This document shows, one piece after another, positions 25,349-33,708 of a stretch of 49,597 bases of DNA. The stretch comes from an uncultured Phycisphaera sp. (GTDB taxonomy: Bacteria > Planctomycetota > Phycisphaerae > Phycisphaerales > SM1A02): positions 1 through 49,597 of the forward strand of contig CALFOM010000170.1 of the NCBI GenBank assembly GCA_937919685.1, given 5' to 3'. The notes beneath the pieces are model-generated. The model ran no database searches. It saw only the letters and a list, made by a program, of their open reading frames with translations, and was not told the DNA's origin. The translations under genes and the position numbers were made by a program. Position 1 is the first letter of the stretch. Each line of letters starts with the position of its first letter.

Positions 25349-26416
25349 ATGATCCCGAATCTGCTGATCCTCCTCCTCTCCCTCGGCACCCTGATCCTGG
25401 GCGCCGAACTGCTCGTCCGAGGGGCCAGCCGGCTGGCGACCCGCTTCAACGTCTCCCCATTCGTGGTCGGCGTCACCGTGGTGGGATTCGGAACCAGTGC
25501 TCCGGAACTCGCGGCATCGCTGGCCGCAGCCACATCGGGCCACGGCGGGATGGCGGTTGGGAACGTCATCGGCTCCAACATCATGAACATCGCGTTGGTT
25601 TTCGGTGTCACAGCGTTGATTACGCCGATCCTGGTGAAAAAACGGGTGATCTGGCGCGAGACCATCTTCACCATCATGGTCTCCTTCCTTCCACTGCTCG
25701 CACTTGCCAACGGAGGCGTCCTCGGCCGTGGGCTCGGCATCCTGTTCGTCCTAGGCCTGATCGGATTTCTCTGGTGGTCCTTTGCAAACAGCCGGTCAGA
25801 CGACGGATTGCCCATCGAGATGGAGACCAAAGAGGCAACCTCGTCCCCAAGAGGCTCGCGACCCGTCTTCGTTCAACTGGCCTTGATGGTCGCCGGTCTC
25901 GCCCTTCTCGTCGCCGGCGCCGATCGTCTCGTCTCGTCCGCGACCGAGGTCGCCCGATCCCTCGGCATCTCCGAGGTCGTGATCGGGCTCACCATCGTCG
26001 CGGGCGGCACCAGCGCCCCTGAACTCGCCACGAGTCTGATTGCCGTGCTCCGCGGCAAGAGAGACCTCGCCGTCGGAAACATCCTCGGATCCTGCGTCTT
26101 CAACATCCTCGGGATTCTTGGCATCACGGCGATCGTTGTCCCGATCCGGATCCCCGAAGAAGTGTTCCTGTTCGACCTCCCGGTGATGATCGGAGTATCG
26201 ATCGCGTGTTTCCCGATTCTCCTCTCCGGCCACCGCATCAATCGCTTCGAAGGCGGCCTCCTCCTGACGGTATTTGTGATCTACACGGTGTTGCTCTTCG
26301 CCGGCTGGCCCTTCCCCGCCGATCGGGGAACCGCGATGGATTCACCCGCGTCCGCAGTCGATCCCGATCAGGAACGAGTCGTCGACGGCGAGATCTGGTC
26401 CCGCACCCACTCGTAG
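25349..26416 (+). CDS. Calcium/sodium antiporter, CaCA family (YrbG-like)
   Basis: A 355-residue membrane exchanger with about ten helices arranged as two inverted halves. Each half has a diagnostic alpha-repeat: GFGTSAPELAASL with GNVIGSNIMNI (about 46-81), and GGTSAPELATSL with GNILGSCVFNI in the second half. The glutamates in these repeats are the cation ligands. A hydrophilic loop of about 35 residues joins the halves, and the C-terminal 40 residues are polar. TACAAT at 25334-25339 lies 9 nt before the ATG. The 3' end overlaps the convergent epimerase gene by 49 bp, so the polar tail is encoded opposite the epimerase C-terminus. Confidence 0.92.
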   Translation: MIPNLLILLLSLGTLILGAELLVRGASRLATRFNVSPFVVGVTVVGFGTSAPELAASLAAATSGHGGMAVGNVIGSNIMNIALVFGVTALITPILVKKRVIWRETIFTIMVSFLPLLALANGGVLGRGLGILFVLGLIGFLWWSFANSRSDDGLPIEMETKEATSSPRGSRPVFVQLALMVAGLALLVAGADRLVSSATEVARSLGISEVVIGLTIVAGGTSAPELATSLIAVLRGKRDLAVGNILGSCVFNILGILGITAIVVPIRIPEEVFLFDLPVMIGVSIACFPILLSGHRINRFEGGLLLTVFVIYTVLLFAGWPFPADRGTAMDSPASAVDPDQERVVDGEIWSRTHS

Positions 26417-27321
26417 GTCCGCCTGATCCCATCGGCGATCCCCACCGACGGCTCCCATCCAAGCGCCGCTTCCGCCCCATCGTGATCGAGTTGGTGTTGT
26501 GCGGCGGCCGTACCGATGTCGGAAACATATCGACGGTGGAAGCGGACGCCGGCGATTTTCTCGATGAGATCCACGAGACCGTTGATCGATGTGACTTCAC
26601 GACTGCTGATCATCACTGGATCCGGGCTTTCGAGCCGCATCGCACGTTCGATTCCCTCGGCCGCGTCGGTGATGAAGGTGAAGGCACGGCGCTGGGTTCC
26701 GTCTCCCCAGATCTCGATCTCGTGATCACCGCGTTGGATGGCTTCGATCGCCTTGCGGCACATGGCCGTGGTCACGCCTTCGGCAACGCCGCCGATTCCC
26801 CGTCCCGGACCGTACACATGATTGAGTCGGGCAATCCTCGTCTCGATCCGGTCGGCTTCTCCCATCGCGTGCCAGAGCTGCTCCGAGAAGAGTTTCTCCG
26901 TCATGTAACCGTTATCAACCGGAGCGAAGCTCGAATTTCCGGAGGCTTGATCGCCGCACATGTCCTGCACTCCGAGCAGGGCCGATCCCGCGAACAACAC
27001 CCGGCGTACGCCGACTTCGCTTGCGGCGAGCACGATCTGCGTCGAATGGACGACGTTGAGCAGTCCGATCAGGCGATCCCTCTGGAATGCCGCGCCGCCC
27101 GTGGCTGCGGCCAGGTGATACACCTCGTCCGCGCCCTGGCAGACACGCCGGCACGCCTCGGGGTCGAAGAGATCCGCGATCATATGCTCCACCCCCTCCT
27201 GCTTGATCGCCAGCGGGGGTGGGCTTCGATATGTCGCACGAACTTCGTGTCCGTTCTCAAGAAGTCGAGCCACGAGATGACGTCCGATGAATCCCGCGGC
27301 GCCAGTGACTGTGATCTTCAT
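26368..27321 (-). CDS. NAD-dependent epimerase/dehydratase (extended SDR)
   Basis: A 317-residue nucleotide-sugar-modifying enzyme. The NAD-binding TGAAGFIGRH is at the N-terminus, the catalytic tyrosine and lysine are in DNGYMTEKLF (near 139-143), and substrate-domain motifs RLNHVYGPGRG and RAFTFITDAAEGI are present. The pattern recalls GDP-mannose 3,5-epimerase and other NDP-sugar epimerases, but the exact substrate is open. The ATG at 27321 has GAGGAG 8 nt upstream, so this is a Shine-Dalgarno-led gene. A glycosyltransferase-like gene lies upstream on the same strand, which suggests a surface-sugar role. Confidence 0.87.
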   Translation of the reverse strand: MKITVTGAAGFIGRHLVARLLENGHEVRATYRSPPPLAIKQEGVEHMIADLFDPEACRRVCQGADEVYHLAAATGGAAFQRDRLIGLLNVVHSTQIVLAASEVGVRRVLFAGSALLGVQDMCGDQASGNSSFAPVDNGYMTEKLFSEQLWHAMGEADRIETRIARLNHVYGPGRGIGGVAEGVTTAMCRKAIEAIQRGDHEIEIWGDGTQRRAFTFITDAAEGIERAMRLESPDPVMISSREVTSINGLVDLIEKIAGVRFHRRYVSDIGTAAAQHQLDHDGAEAALGWEPSVGIADGIRRTYEWVRDQISPSTTRS

Positions 27322-27447
27322 GAATGAGCTCCTCGAGGACGGTCCCTCGACTTTGTGACAGGGCGAAGGTCTCCAAACACTCGCCGCTTCCCGGAATCTG
27401 GCTACACGGCCGGACGACGCGATCCGCCGAACACCGATCATCGCACC

Positions 27448-28092
27448 TTATCCAATCGAGTTCCCGGTACGAAGACGGCGCGGAAGATCCGCCGGCGTGA
27501 ATCGTCGTCGTCCCGCGAGCGCGTCCACCGCCCCCGTGAATCCGCCAAAACAACTCGCCGCGTCGATCCGTTCGACATGCGAAACATCGAACGCTCGCAG
27601 GATTCCGCGAGCGACCGAACGCGGATTTGCCGAATCCACCCGTTCGCCGCCGGCCCCACGGGTGATCCAGGCTGGCGAGACGTTGATGGCCGAGACAATC
27701 GTCGGTCGCCCGAAGTGCATCGCGACGTCGACGGTCGAACTCATTCCCTCCACCCGATCCCGCACGGCCCAGACGACGGCCGCCGCCTCGATCATCCCGA
27801 GGTCGGACTGCGAGAGTGGCCTCGCGAGGCGGAACAGACCGTCCTTCTCCTCGATCACGGCCTCGGAGGGATCGTCCTGTATTTCACCTCCGAGTACCGC
27901 GAGCATCGCGTCCGGCGAGGCCCGTCGAACCTCGGACCTTGCGTCTAGGAGGACATTTCTCCCTTTGGCGTCACCAGGTCCAATCGCACCGACGACCACG
28001 AGCATCGGTCCCTCCGTCGGAAGTCCCAGCGTCCGACGGGCCACTGGGTTCGACTCGTACCCTTCGGTGTTGAGGGTTCCGATCGGGAGCAT
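27448..28092 (-). CDS. Glycosyltransferase-like protein, C-terminal (GT-B) half only
   Basis: A 214-residue protein resembling the nucleotide-sugar-binding half of group 1 (GT4) glycosyltransferases. An opening strand-loop VVVGAIGPGDAKGRNVLLDA is followed by a repeat-like helix, then EGMSSTVDVAMHFGRPTIVSAIN and ERVDSANPRSVARGIL, where full enzymes place their E-x7-E and C-terminal helix. The acceptor-binding N-terminal half is absent and the usual catalytic glutamates are not clear. It may be a truncated relic, a regulatory paralogue or a partner subunit. The ATG at 28092 lies 6 bp after the mnmA stop, so it is co-transcribed with mnmA. Confidence 0.55.
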   Translation of the reverse strand: MLPIGTLNTEGYESNPVARRTLGLPTEGPMLVVVGAIGPGDAKGRNVLLDARSEVRRASPDAMLAVLGGEIQDDPSEAVIEEKDGLFRLARPLSQSDLGMIEAAAVVWAVRDRVEGMSSTVDVAMHFGRPTIVSAINVSPAWITRGAGGERVDSANPRSVARGILRAFDVSHVERIDAASCFGGFTGAVDALAGRRRFTPADLPRRLRTGNSIG

Positions 28093-28098
28093 GCGAGG

Positions 28099-29232
28099 TC
28101 AAGTGATCGCCGCGTCGATCCAACCACCACCCAGCACCACGTCACCGTCGTAACAGACCACGGCCTGTCCTGGCGCCACGGCAAACTGCGGTTCGGCAAA
28201 ACGAACCTCGAGACGGTCTTCGCCGACCATCTCTGCCGTGGCAGGAACCGGGGCCGCGTTGTATCGAATCCGGACCGTGCAGGGTCGCGAGGTCATTGGC
28301 GGATCGACTAGCCAGTTGGTCTGGCTCGCCAGGCAGCCATTTGACTGAAGATCCTCGCGCTCGCCCACGGTGATGGTGTTCGCGATCGGATCCTTCGCGA
28401 CGACGTAGATGGGATGTCCGAGGGCCATGCCAATCTTTCGCCGTTGGCCGATCGTGAAGTTCTGATGCCCCGGATGCTCGCCGATGTCCTTCCCGGACCG
28501 ATCGAGAATCGCGCCGGGTTTCACGCCGGTCGATGACTTGCGTGCGACCAGCCCGGCGTAGTCGTCGTTCGGAACGAAACAGATCTCCTGGGAGTCTGGC
28601 TTGTCGAACACCGGAAGATCGAATTCCTCCGCCAGTTCGCGAACCTTGGACTTCGGCAGGCCACCGACCGGAAGCAACATCTCGCCCAGACGATCCGCGG
28701 GCGTGCCGAAGAGCACATACGACTGATCCTTCCCATGGTCGACGCCTCTGAGCAGACGACGCCCCCCCGTCTCGGGATCGTGATCGACTCGCGCGTAGTG
28801 CCCGCTGGCAACGTACTTCGCGCCGACCTGTTGGGCGTACTCGTGAAGCCGGCCAAACTTCAACCAGTCGTTGCAACGCACGCAGGGATTCGGCGTCCGC
28901 CCCGCGTCGTACTCGGCGACGAAGTGATCGATGATCCGGCCGAACTCTTTCTTGAAGTTGACCACGTAGAACGGAACGTCGAGTTTCGCCGCGACCAACC
29001 GGGCGTCCTCGGCGTCTCCGACCGAGCAGCAGCCCTGTTTCCCGATCCGGACCTTCGCGGTGTCACAGGCGTCCCCGGGGATCAACTCTTCAAGCGAATC
29101 CCCCGGAGAGCCGAGCCGCATGAAGACCCCGATCACCTCATGACCAGCCTGACGCAGGAGCGCCGCGGCGACGGAGGAATCGACGCCGCCGCTCATGGCG
29201 ACTAGGACCTTGCTCGGCTCGGATGGAAGCAT
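28099..29232 (-). CDS. mnmA: tRNA 2-thiouridylase MnmA
   Basis: ATP-dependent enzyme that thiolates U34 of tRNAs for Lys, Glu and Gln. The 377 residues carry the PP-loop SGGVDSS (14-20), catalytic Cys117 with Cys120 in NPCVRCN, and the persulfide-forming Cys218 in DSQEICFV. The FTIGQRRKIG block and the C-terminal beta-barrel are present. An inserted segment around residues 44-72 holds three further cysteines (56, 68, 69), a variation seen in some non-proteobacterial MnmA proteins; a bound metal there is possible but unproven. The ATG at 29232 follows a TACGAT hexamer by 6 nt with no Shine-Dalgarno sequence. Confidence 0.94.
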   Translation of the reverse strand: MLPSEPSKVLVAMSGGVDSSVAAALLRQAGHEVIGVFMRLGSPGDSLEELIPGDACDTAKVRIGKQGCCSVGDAEDARLVAAKLDVPFYVVNFKKEFGRIIDHFVAEYDAGRTPNPCVRCNDWLKFGRLHEYAQQVGAKYVASGHYARVDHDPETGGRRLLRGVDHGKDQSYVLFGTPADRLGEMLLPVGGLPKSKVRELAEEFDLPVFDKPDSQEICFVPNDDYAGLVARKSSTGVKPGAILDRSGKDIGEHPGHQNFTIGQRRKIGMALGHPIYVVAKDPIANTITVGEREDLQSNGCLASQTNWLVDPPMTSRPCTVRIRYNAAPVPATAEMVGEDRLEVRFAEPQFAVAPGQAVVCYDGDVVLGGGWIDAAIT

Positions 29233-29238
29233 GTGTTC

Positions 29239-29244
29239 ATCGTA
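29239..29244 (-). promoter_or_regulatory. Predicted -10 element for leaderless mnmA
   Basis: TACGAT on the minus strand ends 6 nt before the mnmA ATG. Confidence 0.45.
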
Positions 29245-29381
29245 GAGGAGACGGCCTGATCATCAATGAACCATGTCCGAAAACGCGTCCACGGCTGATC
29301 CGGCACAATGAGTGTCCGGATCGATCGCTGGTCGATCAATCCACCGAATTCCCCCTTTCCTTTCTGTCTGGAGTACCTCGC

Positions 29382-29924
29382 ATGCATCAGGACCTCTGGG
29401 CCCCCTGGCGAATGGCCTATCTTCGCGAGCTCGAACGCCGCAGTGCGGAGATCCCGAAGGGTGAACCGGTGCTGGCCGACTTCATCACCCACGCCTGGGA
29501 GAACCCCGACCTTGATGAGGACTCGCTGGTCATCCACCGATCGGCGGAGGGGATTTTGATGTTGAATCGTTTTCCCTACGCCAACGGTCACCTCCTCGCC
29601 GCGCTTGGGGTCGCGAAACCTCGACTTCTCGACCACACCCACGACGAACGAGCCGCCTTCTGGAAACTCGTCGATCACGGGGTTGATCTGGTCGAACGTG
29701 TCTTCCGGCCCCACGGAGTCAATATGGGCGTGAACCAGGGCGATGCCGCAGGTGCCGGACTTCCGCAACATCTTCATGCCCATGTGGTCCCCAGATGGTC
29801 GGGAGACGTGAACTTCATGTCCGCCGTCGCAGGGGTCCGAGTGGTCCCGGAGTCACTTGAAGCCGTTGCCAGTCGTTTCCGGGAAGCGAACCGATCGGCC
29901 CAAGGACCGGGCAGAGAGGCCTGA
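29382..29924 (+). CDS. HIT family hydrolase (diadenosine polyphosphate type)
   Basis: A 180-residue nucleotide hydrolase or transferase with the histidine triad HLHAHVV (130-136) in GLPQHLHAHVVPRW; the central histidine attacks the alpha-phosphate. The upstream LNRFPYANGHLL and NMGVNQGDAAGAG blocks match the Ap4A-phosphorylase-like HIT group of about 160-180 residues. The N-terminal DLWAPWR is typical of this group. The ATG at 29382 has GGAG 9 nt upstream; the frame is open to 29223 but the extra residues are arginine-rich and look non-coding. It diverges from mnmA. Confidence 0.92.
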   Translation: MHQDLWAPWRMAYLRELERRSAEIPKGEPVLADFITHAWENPDLDEDSLVIHRSAEGILMLNRFPYANGHLLAALGVAKPRLLDHTHDERAAFWKLVDHGVDLVERVFRPHGVNMGVNQGDAAGAGLPQHLHAHVVPRWSGDVNFMSAVAGVRVVPESLEAVASRFREANRSAQGPGREA

Positions 29925-30281
29925 TTTCTGGATGCCGGAGCGACCCCCGGCGGGTCCGCCGCCGATCACTCGGCAGGTCGGGCGAACCCGACTGGACAGG
30001 ATCTTATAGCTCAAACCCCGCGTTTAAGGTGGGTTCGCCGCTCATCGATCCCGACCTTCCACTCCGAATCCACCCTCGAAGGATTGGATTCGTGAGGCTT
30101 GATCATCGTCGCAAGACGCACGACCCCGTGGGGTTCGCAATGGTTCGAGACACAAAGTTCCAGCACGGCCCGACGGGGGTCGCCCGGCATCCAGTCTCAA
30201 CTCTACCCCCGGTTCGGTTCCGGGGAAGGAAAACAGAGGAAACCGGACAAGGACCTGCTGCGGATGGCTCTTCCGGATCGT

Positions 30282-30310
30282 TTGACACCCTGCCTCGCTG
30301 CTGTCAGTAT
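30282..30310 (+). promoter_or_regulatory. Sigma-70-type promoter of the small lipoprotein gene
   Basis: Perfect -35 TTGACA (30282-30287), 17-bp spacer, -10 CAGTAT (30305-30310). This is the best consensus promoter in the window. Predicted start near 30317 gives a leader of about 50 nt. Confidence 0.7.
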
Positions 30311-30321
30311 TGACGCTTCAA

Positions 30322-30338
30322 GGACCGGATTCCGGTCC
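30322..30338 (+). promoter_or_regulatory. Leader hairpin GGACCGG-att-CCGGTCC
   Basis: A perfect 7-bp stem with a 3-nt loop lies about 5 nt after the predicted transcription start, ahead of a GAGGA ribosome-binding site at 30352-30356. It could stabilise the 5' end of the message. Confidence 0.5.
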
Positions 30339-30365
30339 CCAACGGATTCCCGAGGACCTATAGAC

Positions 30366-30665
30366 ATGATCACCCGAGCCGCATTTCGTTCCAGTTGCCT
30401 GATCGTCGCCATCGGCGCCACCGCCGGGATGAACGGCTGTTCCAACCCCAACGATGTCAGCTTCAACGCCATCAAGGGCGATCTGACGCCGCACATCATG
30501 GGCCTCTCCGAACGAGACGTCGACATCGAGCTCAACATGGCCGTGATCGGTAATCAGAATCTTCGGATGTTCTGGGGCGATCTTGGTCGTGTCTGGTTCT
30601 TCGACCGCCCAAGCCGTCTGAGCCCGTACGACATCATCTCGACGGGCGGCCAGCCCAGCCAGTGA
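30366..30665 (+). CDS. Small secreted (probable lipo-)protein of unknown function
   Basis: A 99-residue protein beginning MITRAAFRSS and a hydrophobic CLIVAIGATAGMNGC stretch. Cys25 is a plausible lipidated residue, although the lipobox (MNGC) is imperfect. The mature 75 residues contain ERDVDIELNMAVIGNQNLRMFWGDLGRVWFFDRPSRLSPYDI; I do not recognise the family. It has a near-consensus promoter, a leader hairpin, a GAGGA site 9 nt before the ATG and a strong terminator downstream, so it is probably a highly expressed single-gene unit in the cell envelope. Confidence 0.8.
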   Translation: MITRAAFRSSCLIVAIGATAGMNGCSNPNDVSFNAIKGDLTPHIMGLSERDVDIELNMAVIGNQNLRMFWGDLGRVWFFDRPSRLSPYDIISTGGQPSQ

Positions 30666-30711
30666 TCGAGTCCGCAATCTGATGGCGTGATCCGTCCTGC
30701 CAAAGAACTTC

Positions 30712-30741
30712 ACACGGGGTCCCGCATTCGGGGCCCCGTGT
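30712..30741 (+). terminator. Long GC-rich terminator hairpin after the lipoprotein gene
   Basis: ACACGGGG-T-CCCG pairs with CGGG-G-CCCCGTGT around a catt loop: 13 bp with one wobble, followed by TCCATTTCTCC. It ends the lipoprotein unit before the MFS gene. Confidence 0.8.
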
Positions 30742-30786
30742 TCCATTTCTCCGACTCCTGGCCTGACCTCCAACCAACCCTCTACT

Positions 30787-32166
30787 GTGCCCCTCCACCA
30801 ACTCGCCACCCTTCCGATCCGGTTCCTTGCCGCTTTCGTGTCGAGTTTTCATCCACACGCCCTTCCACCGATGCTGCGACGGAGTTACGGGCGAGAGCTG
30901 GCGGCGTGGACGTTCCTTCCGCTCATGCTCGCCGGCATTCAGAGCGGGACGATGGGCGTGGTACTCAAGAAAACCTTCGTCGGACTTCCCGACCTTCCAG
31001 AGCAGACCCTCGACATCGCGGTCGCCGCGATCGCCGCAGCCACCGCGATTGGGAACCTCACCAGTGGCGTCTGGGCGACGATCGCCAACGGGCGACGAAA
31101 AGTCGCGTTCCTTTCAGGACTGATGCTCGCCACGAGCGGCTGCGTGGCGATGATGGCCTTCATTCCGAGGACCGCCCTCGGCGCCTGGAGCCTGGTGGGA
31201 CTCGTCATCCTCGGATGGGTCTTCTGGAGTGCCGTCGTCACGATCCGGACGTCCGTCTGGAGGGCAAACTATCCGGATGCGGACCGAACGAAGATCACCG
31301 GCCGAATCGCGACGGTGCAGGTCCTCGTGATGGCGGCCAGCGGCGTGGTCATCGGATGGAGTCTCGACCGCTCCGTCGACTCGATCCGATATCTGTTCCC
31401 GATCGTCGCGGCCTTCGGCGTGCTTGGCGCGATCATCTACGGCGGCGTCCGGCTTCGAGGCCAGAACCGACTCGCTCGGGCTGAACGCCAGGGACACCAC
31501 TCGGAGCGCCCTTCGCTCAATCCGCTGGCGGTGCTCCGTGTCCTGAAGGAAGACCGACGCTACGCAGGCTACATGGCCTGCATGATGATCTTCGGCACCG
31601 GCAATCTAATGATCTCGCCGACGCTGGTCATCATTCTCGAGGTTGAATTCACCGCGAGCTACCAGACCGCCATTCTGGTGACCACCGTCGTACCACTGAT
31701 CATCATGCCTTTCGCCATTCCAATCTGGGCGAGACTTCTCGACGGGATGCACGTCATCTCGTTTCGCGCGATCCACTCGTGGTCCTTCGTTCTGGCCAGC
31801 CTGCTCTTCCTGATCGCGGTGGAGTTCCATCTGATGCCCTTGTTATTCATCGCGTCGGCGATGCTGGGAATCGGCTTCGGCGGAGGCATGCTCGCCTGGA
31901 ATCTCGGACACCAACACTTCTCGCCGCCGCATCGGGACAGTCAATACATGAGCGTTCATGTGATCCTCACCGGACTGCGCGGACTCTTCGCCCCGTTCTT
32001 GGGTGTTGCGATCTTCACCGCCTTCGCGGCGAAGGGTCATCCGGGCCTGATCTATGCGGTGACGCTCGGTCTCAATATCGCCGGCGCGCTCGGATTTCTT
32101 CTGCTTCGGTCTCGACAGAACGCATCCACCAAAGCGGATCAGCCCAAGAAACGCCCGACCACGTAG
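30787..32166 (+). CDS. Major facilitator superfamily transporter
   Basis: A 459-residue permease with about twelve hydrophobic segments in two six-helix halves, separated by a basic cytoplasmic loop (RLRGQNRLARAERQGHHSERPS). The expected basic loop between helices 2 and 3 reads ANGRRKVAFLSG. The substrate is unknown. GTG at 30787 is taken as the start; ATG at 30871 (MLRRSYGRELAAW) is a realistic alternative that starts just before the first helix. The last 28 bp overlap the convergent Nramp-like gene, and no terminator separates the two. Confidence 0.85.
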   Translation: MPLHQLATLPIRFLAAFVSSFHPHALPPMLRRSYGRELAAWTFLPLMLAGIQSGTMGVVLKKTFVGLPDLPEQTLDIAVAAIAAATAIGNLTSGVWATIANGRRKVAFLSGLMLATSGCVAMMAFIPRTALGAWSLVGLVILGWVFWSAVVTIRTSVWRANYPDADRTKITGRIATVQVLVMAASGVVIGWSLDRSVDSIRYLFPIVAAFGVLGAIIYGGVRLRGQNRLARAERQGHHSERPSLNPLAVLRVLKEDRRYAGYMACMMIFGTGNLMISPTLVIILEVEFTASYQTAILVTTVVPLIIMPFAIPIWARLLDGMHVISFRAIHSWSFVLASLLFLIAVEFHLMPLLFIASAMLGIGFGGGMLAWNLGHQHFSPPHRDSQYMSVHVILTGLRGLFAPFLGVAIFTAFAAKGHPGLIYAVTLGLNIAGALGFLLLRSRQNASTKADQPKKRPTT

Positions 32167-33506
32167 ACCCCCGCGAACCCACCAAAGACCACGATGCCGA
32201 TCCACGACCAGACCCACCAGAGCCGGGTCGGTCGATCCTCGATCGAGATCTCGGTGGAAAAGACGCAGCGGTGGTTGAAGAACGCCAGCAACGGCGCCGC
32301 AATGAATGAAGTGATGGTGACGAAATCCACGAGTCCGGTGAAGGTGATCCCGTTCTTGCGGGCAAGACCGAACCAGAGAATCAGAATCGCACCGACCGAG
32401 CCGATCGCGAAGACCGCTCCGTAGACCTTGCGACTTCCCGTCTCCGCATTCGATTCGGCGATTGACGCTGCTTGAGATGTCACCGCGAATGACCGAGGCG
32501 TACCGACCAACCGGAACTGCCGAACCAGCGCCGCCACGGTCCGAGGAAATCCGTCGGCGACGGTCACCGTGGTCGAGAGCATGGCAAGAAATGCGACGGA
32601 GGCGATCAGCGGCTGTGACCAAGAGCCCAGGTTCGCCGTGTAGAGTTCGATCACTTGACCGCAGAACGCGACGGAGGAGGCCTCGAACTCGACGCCGGCG
32701 CCGTGCATTACGGCGGCGCCGAGCAGGACGAAAAGCACCGCCAGCAGAAGAGTCGCGAGGAATCCCGCGTCGAAATCACCGAGCACCGCCTGCCGGTTCA
32801 TCCGTCGGCCCCGGGCGCGGGCCAGCGTCCACAAGGAGCTCCAGACCGCGATGTCGATCGGAGCCGGCATCCAGCCCACCATCGCGGCAAGCATGTTGCG
32901 GTCGGGACCGGTCGAGAATGGTGGCAGGATTGTGATGTCATCGGCGGACATGTTTCTGATCGCCAAGGCCGTCGCAAGGATGGTGCCAATCACCAGCAGG
33001 GGCATGACCACCTTCATCAGACCTTCGAGCAATCGGTAGCCACCCGAGCCGATGAGGATCGCCGTCAAGACGAGGAGCAACGCCGACATTGCCGCCGCCT
33101 GTTCCGCTCCTGCCTCGAAGCCCAACGCCAACAGGCCACCGCCGATCGACGGCACGAGATTGAGCAGGAGCCCCGCAGTGACCACGGTCACCGCGGCGAG
33201 GGTGGTGAACAGGATCGCGAAGGTCAGGAGGGCAAAAGTGACCAGAACCCAGATTCCTTGACGGCGATATCCCGCCAACAGGGAATCGCCGGTCATGGCC
33301 GCGTAGAGCGGACCAAACCGAAATGCGGGGAACTTGATCAGACAACTCACCACCACAATGAGCACGGCTGCAGTGCCCATTTCGGCACCTCCACGCGTGC
33401 TTTGCACCACGTGGGAGACTCCTACGGCGGCGCCGGCGAAGATCAGACCGGGCCCAAGGGCCTTCCAACGCGACGTGAATCTGGATTGCGGATCTTCGAA
33501 AGTCAT
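32139..33506 (-). CDS. Divergent Nramp-like transporter
   Basis: A 455-residue membrane protein with about eleven helices and the LeuT-like layout of Nramp metal transporters. The start ALGPGLIFAGAAVG matches the family, but the canonical metal-binding DPGN of helix 1 is replaced by GVSHVVQSTRGGA (His32, Gln35). Helix 6 reads AAMVGWMPAPIDIAVW, keeping the methionine-proline and losing the usual histidine. Manganese or iron transport therefore cannot be assumed; another ion is likely. The ATG at 33506 has TAAGAT 10 nt upstream and shares its upstream region with rpsA. The 3' end overlaps the MFS gene by 28 bp. Confidence 0.78.
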   Translation of the reverse strand: MTFEDPQSRFTSRWKALGPGLIFAGAAVGVSHVVQSTRGGAEMGTAAVLIVVVSCLIKFPAFRFGPLYAAMTGDSLLAGYRRQGIWVLVTFALLTFAILFTTLAAVTVVTAGLLLNLVPSIGGGLLALGFEAGAEQAAAMSALLLVLTAILIGSGGYRLLEGLMKVVMPLLVIGTILATALAIRNMSADDITILPPFSTGPDRNMLAAMVGWMPAPIDIAVWSSLWTLARARGRRMNRQAVLGDFDAGFLATLLLAVLFVLLGAAVMHGAGVEFEASSVAFCGQVIELYTANLGSWSQPLIASVAFLAMLSTTVTVADGFPRTVAALVRQFRLVGTPRSFAVTSQAASIAESNAETGSRKVYGAVFAIGSVGAILILWFGLARKNGITFTGLVDFVTITSFIAAPLLAFFNHRCVFSTEISIEDRPTRLWWVWSWIGIVVFGGFAGVYVVGRFLG

Positions 33507-33538
33507 GGCTATGGAGATCTTATCGAGAGGAAGGCGGC

Positions 33539-33567
33539 TTTTCTCAGGAGCCGGGAGACCGTATACT
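33539..33567 (+). promoter_or_regulatory. Predicted rpsA promoter
   Basis: TTTTCT (33539-33544), a 17-bp spacer and TATACT (33562-33567). The implied leader to the ATG at 33709 is about 135 nt, long enough for autoregulation, although an in-frame GTG at 33577 lies only 9 nt after the -10. Confidence 0.5.
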
Positions 33568-33708
33568 TCCCGCTTCGTGCTCTCGGGCGGGACCCGAGAC
33601 AACGAGCGGATCGAGTCGACGATCGTCGACACCGCACTCGCACCAGTCCCCGGCCTGATTCGTCCGTCGGTATTCGGCGACGCGAGATCGAGGCCACCCC
33701 ACCACATC

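Larger units (their letters stand above)
29925..30365. other. 440-bp gap with hairpins and the promoter of the lipoprotein gene
   Basis: The first part has a GTCGGG-cgaa-CCCGAC hairpin (29977-29992) without a following T-run. A second perfect hairpin, CCCCGG-ttcggtt-CCGGGG, lies at 30207-30225. The promoter of the next gene is at 30282-30310 and its leader hairpin at 30322-30338. No frame looks coding. I recognise no known RNA family. Confidence 0.45.
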
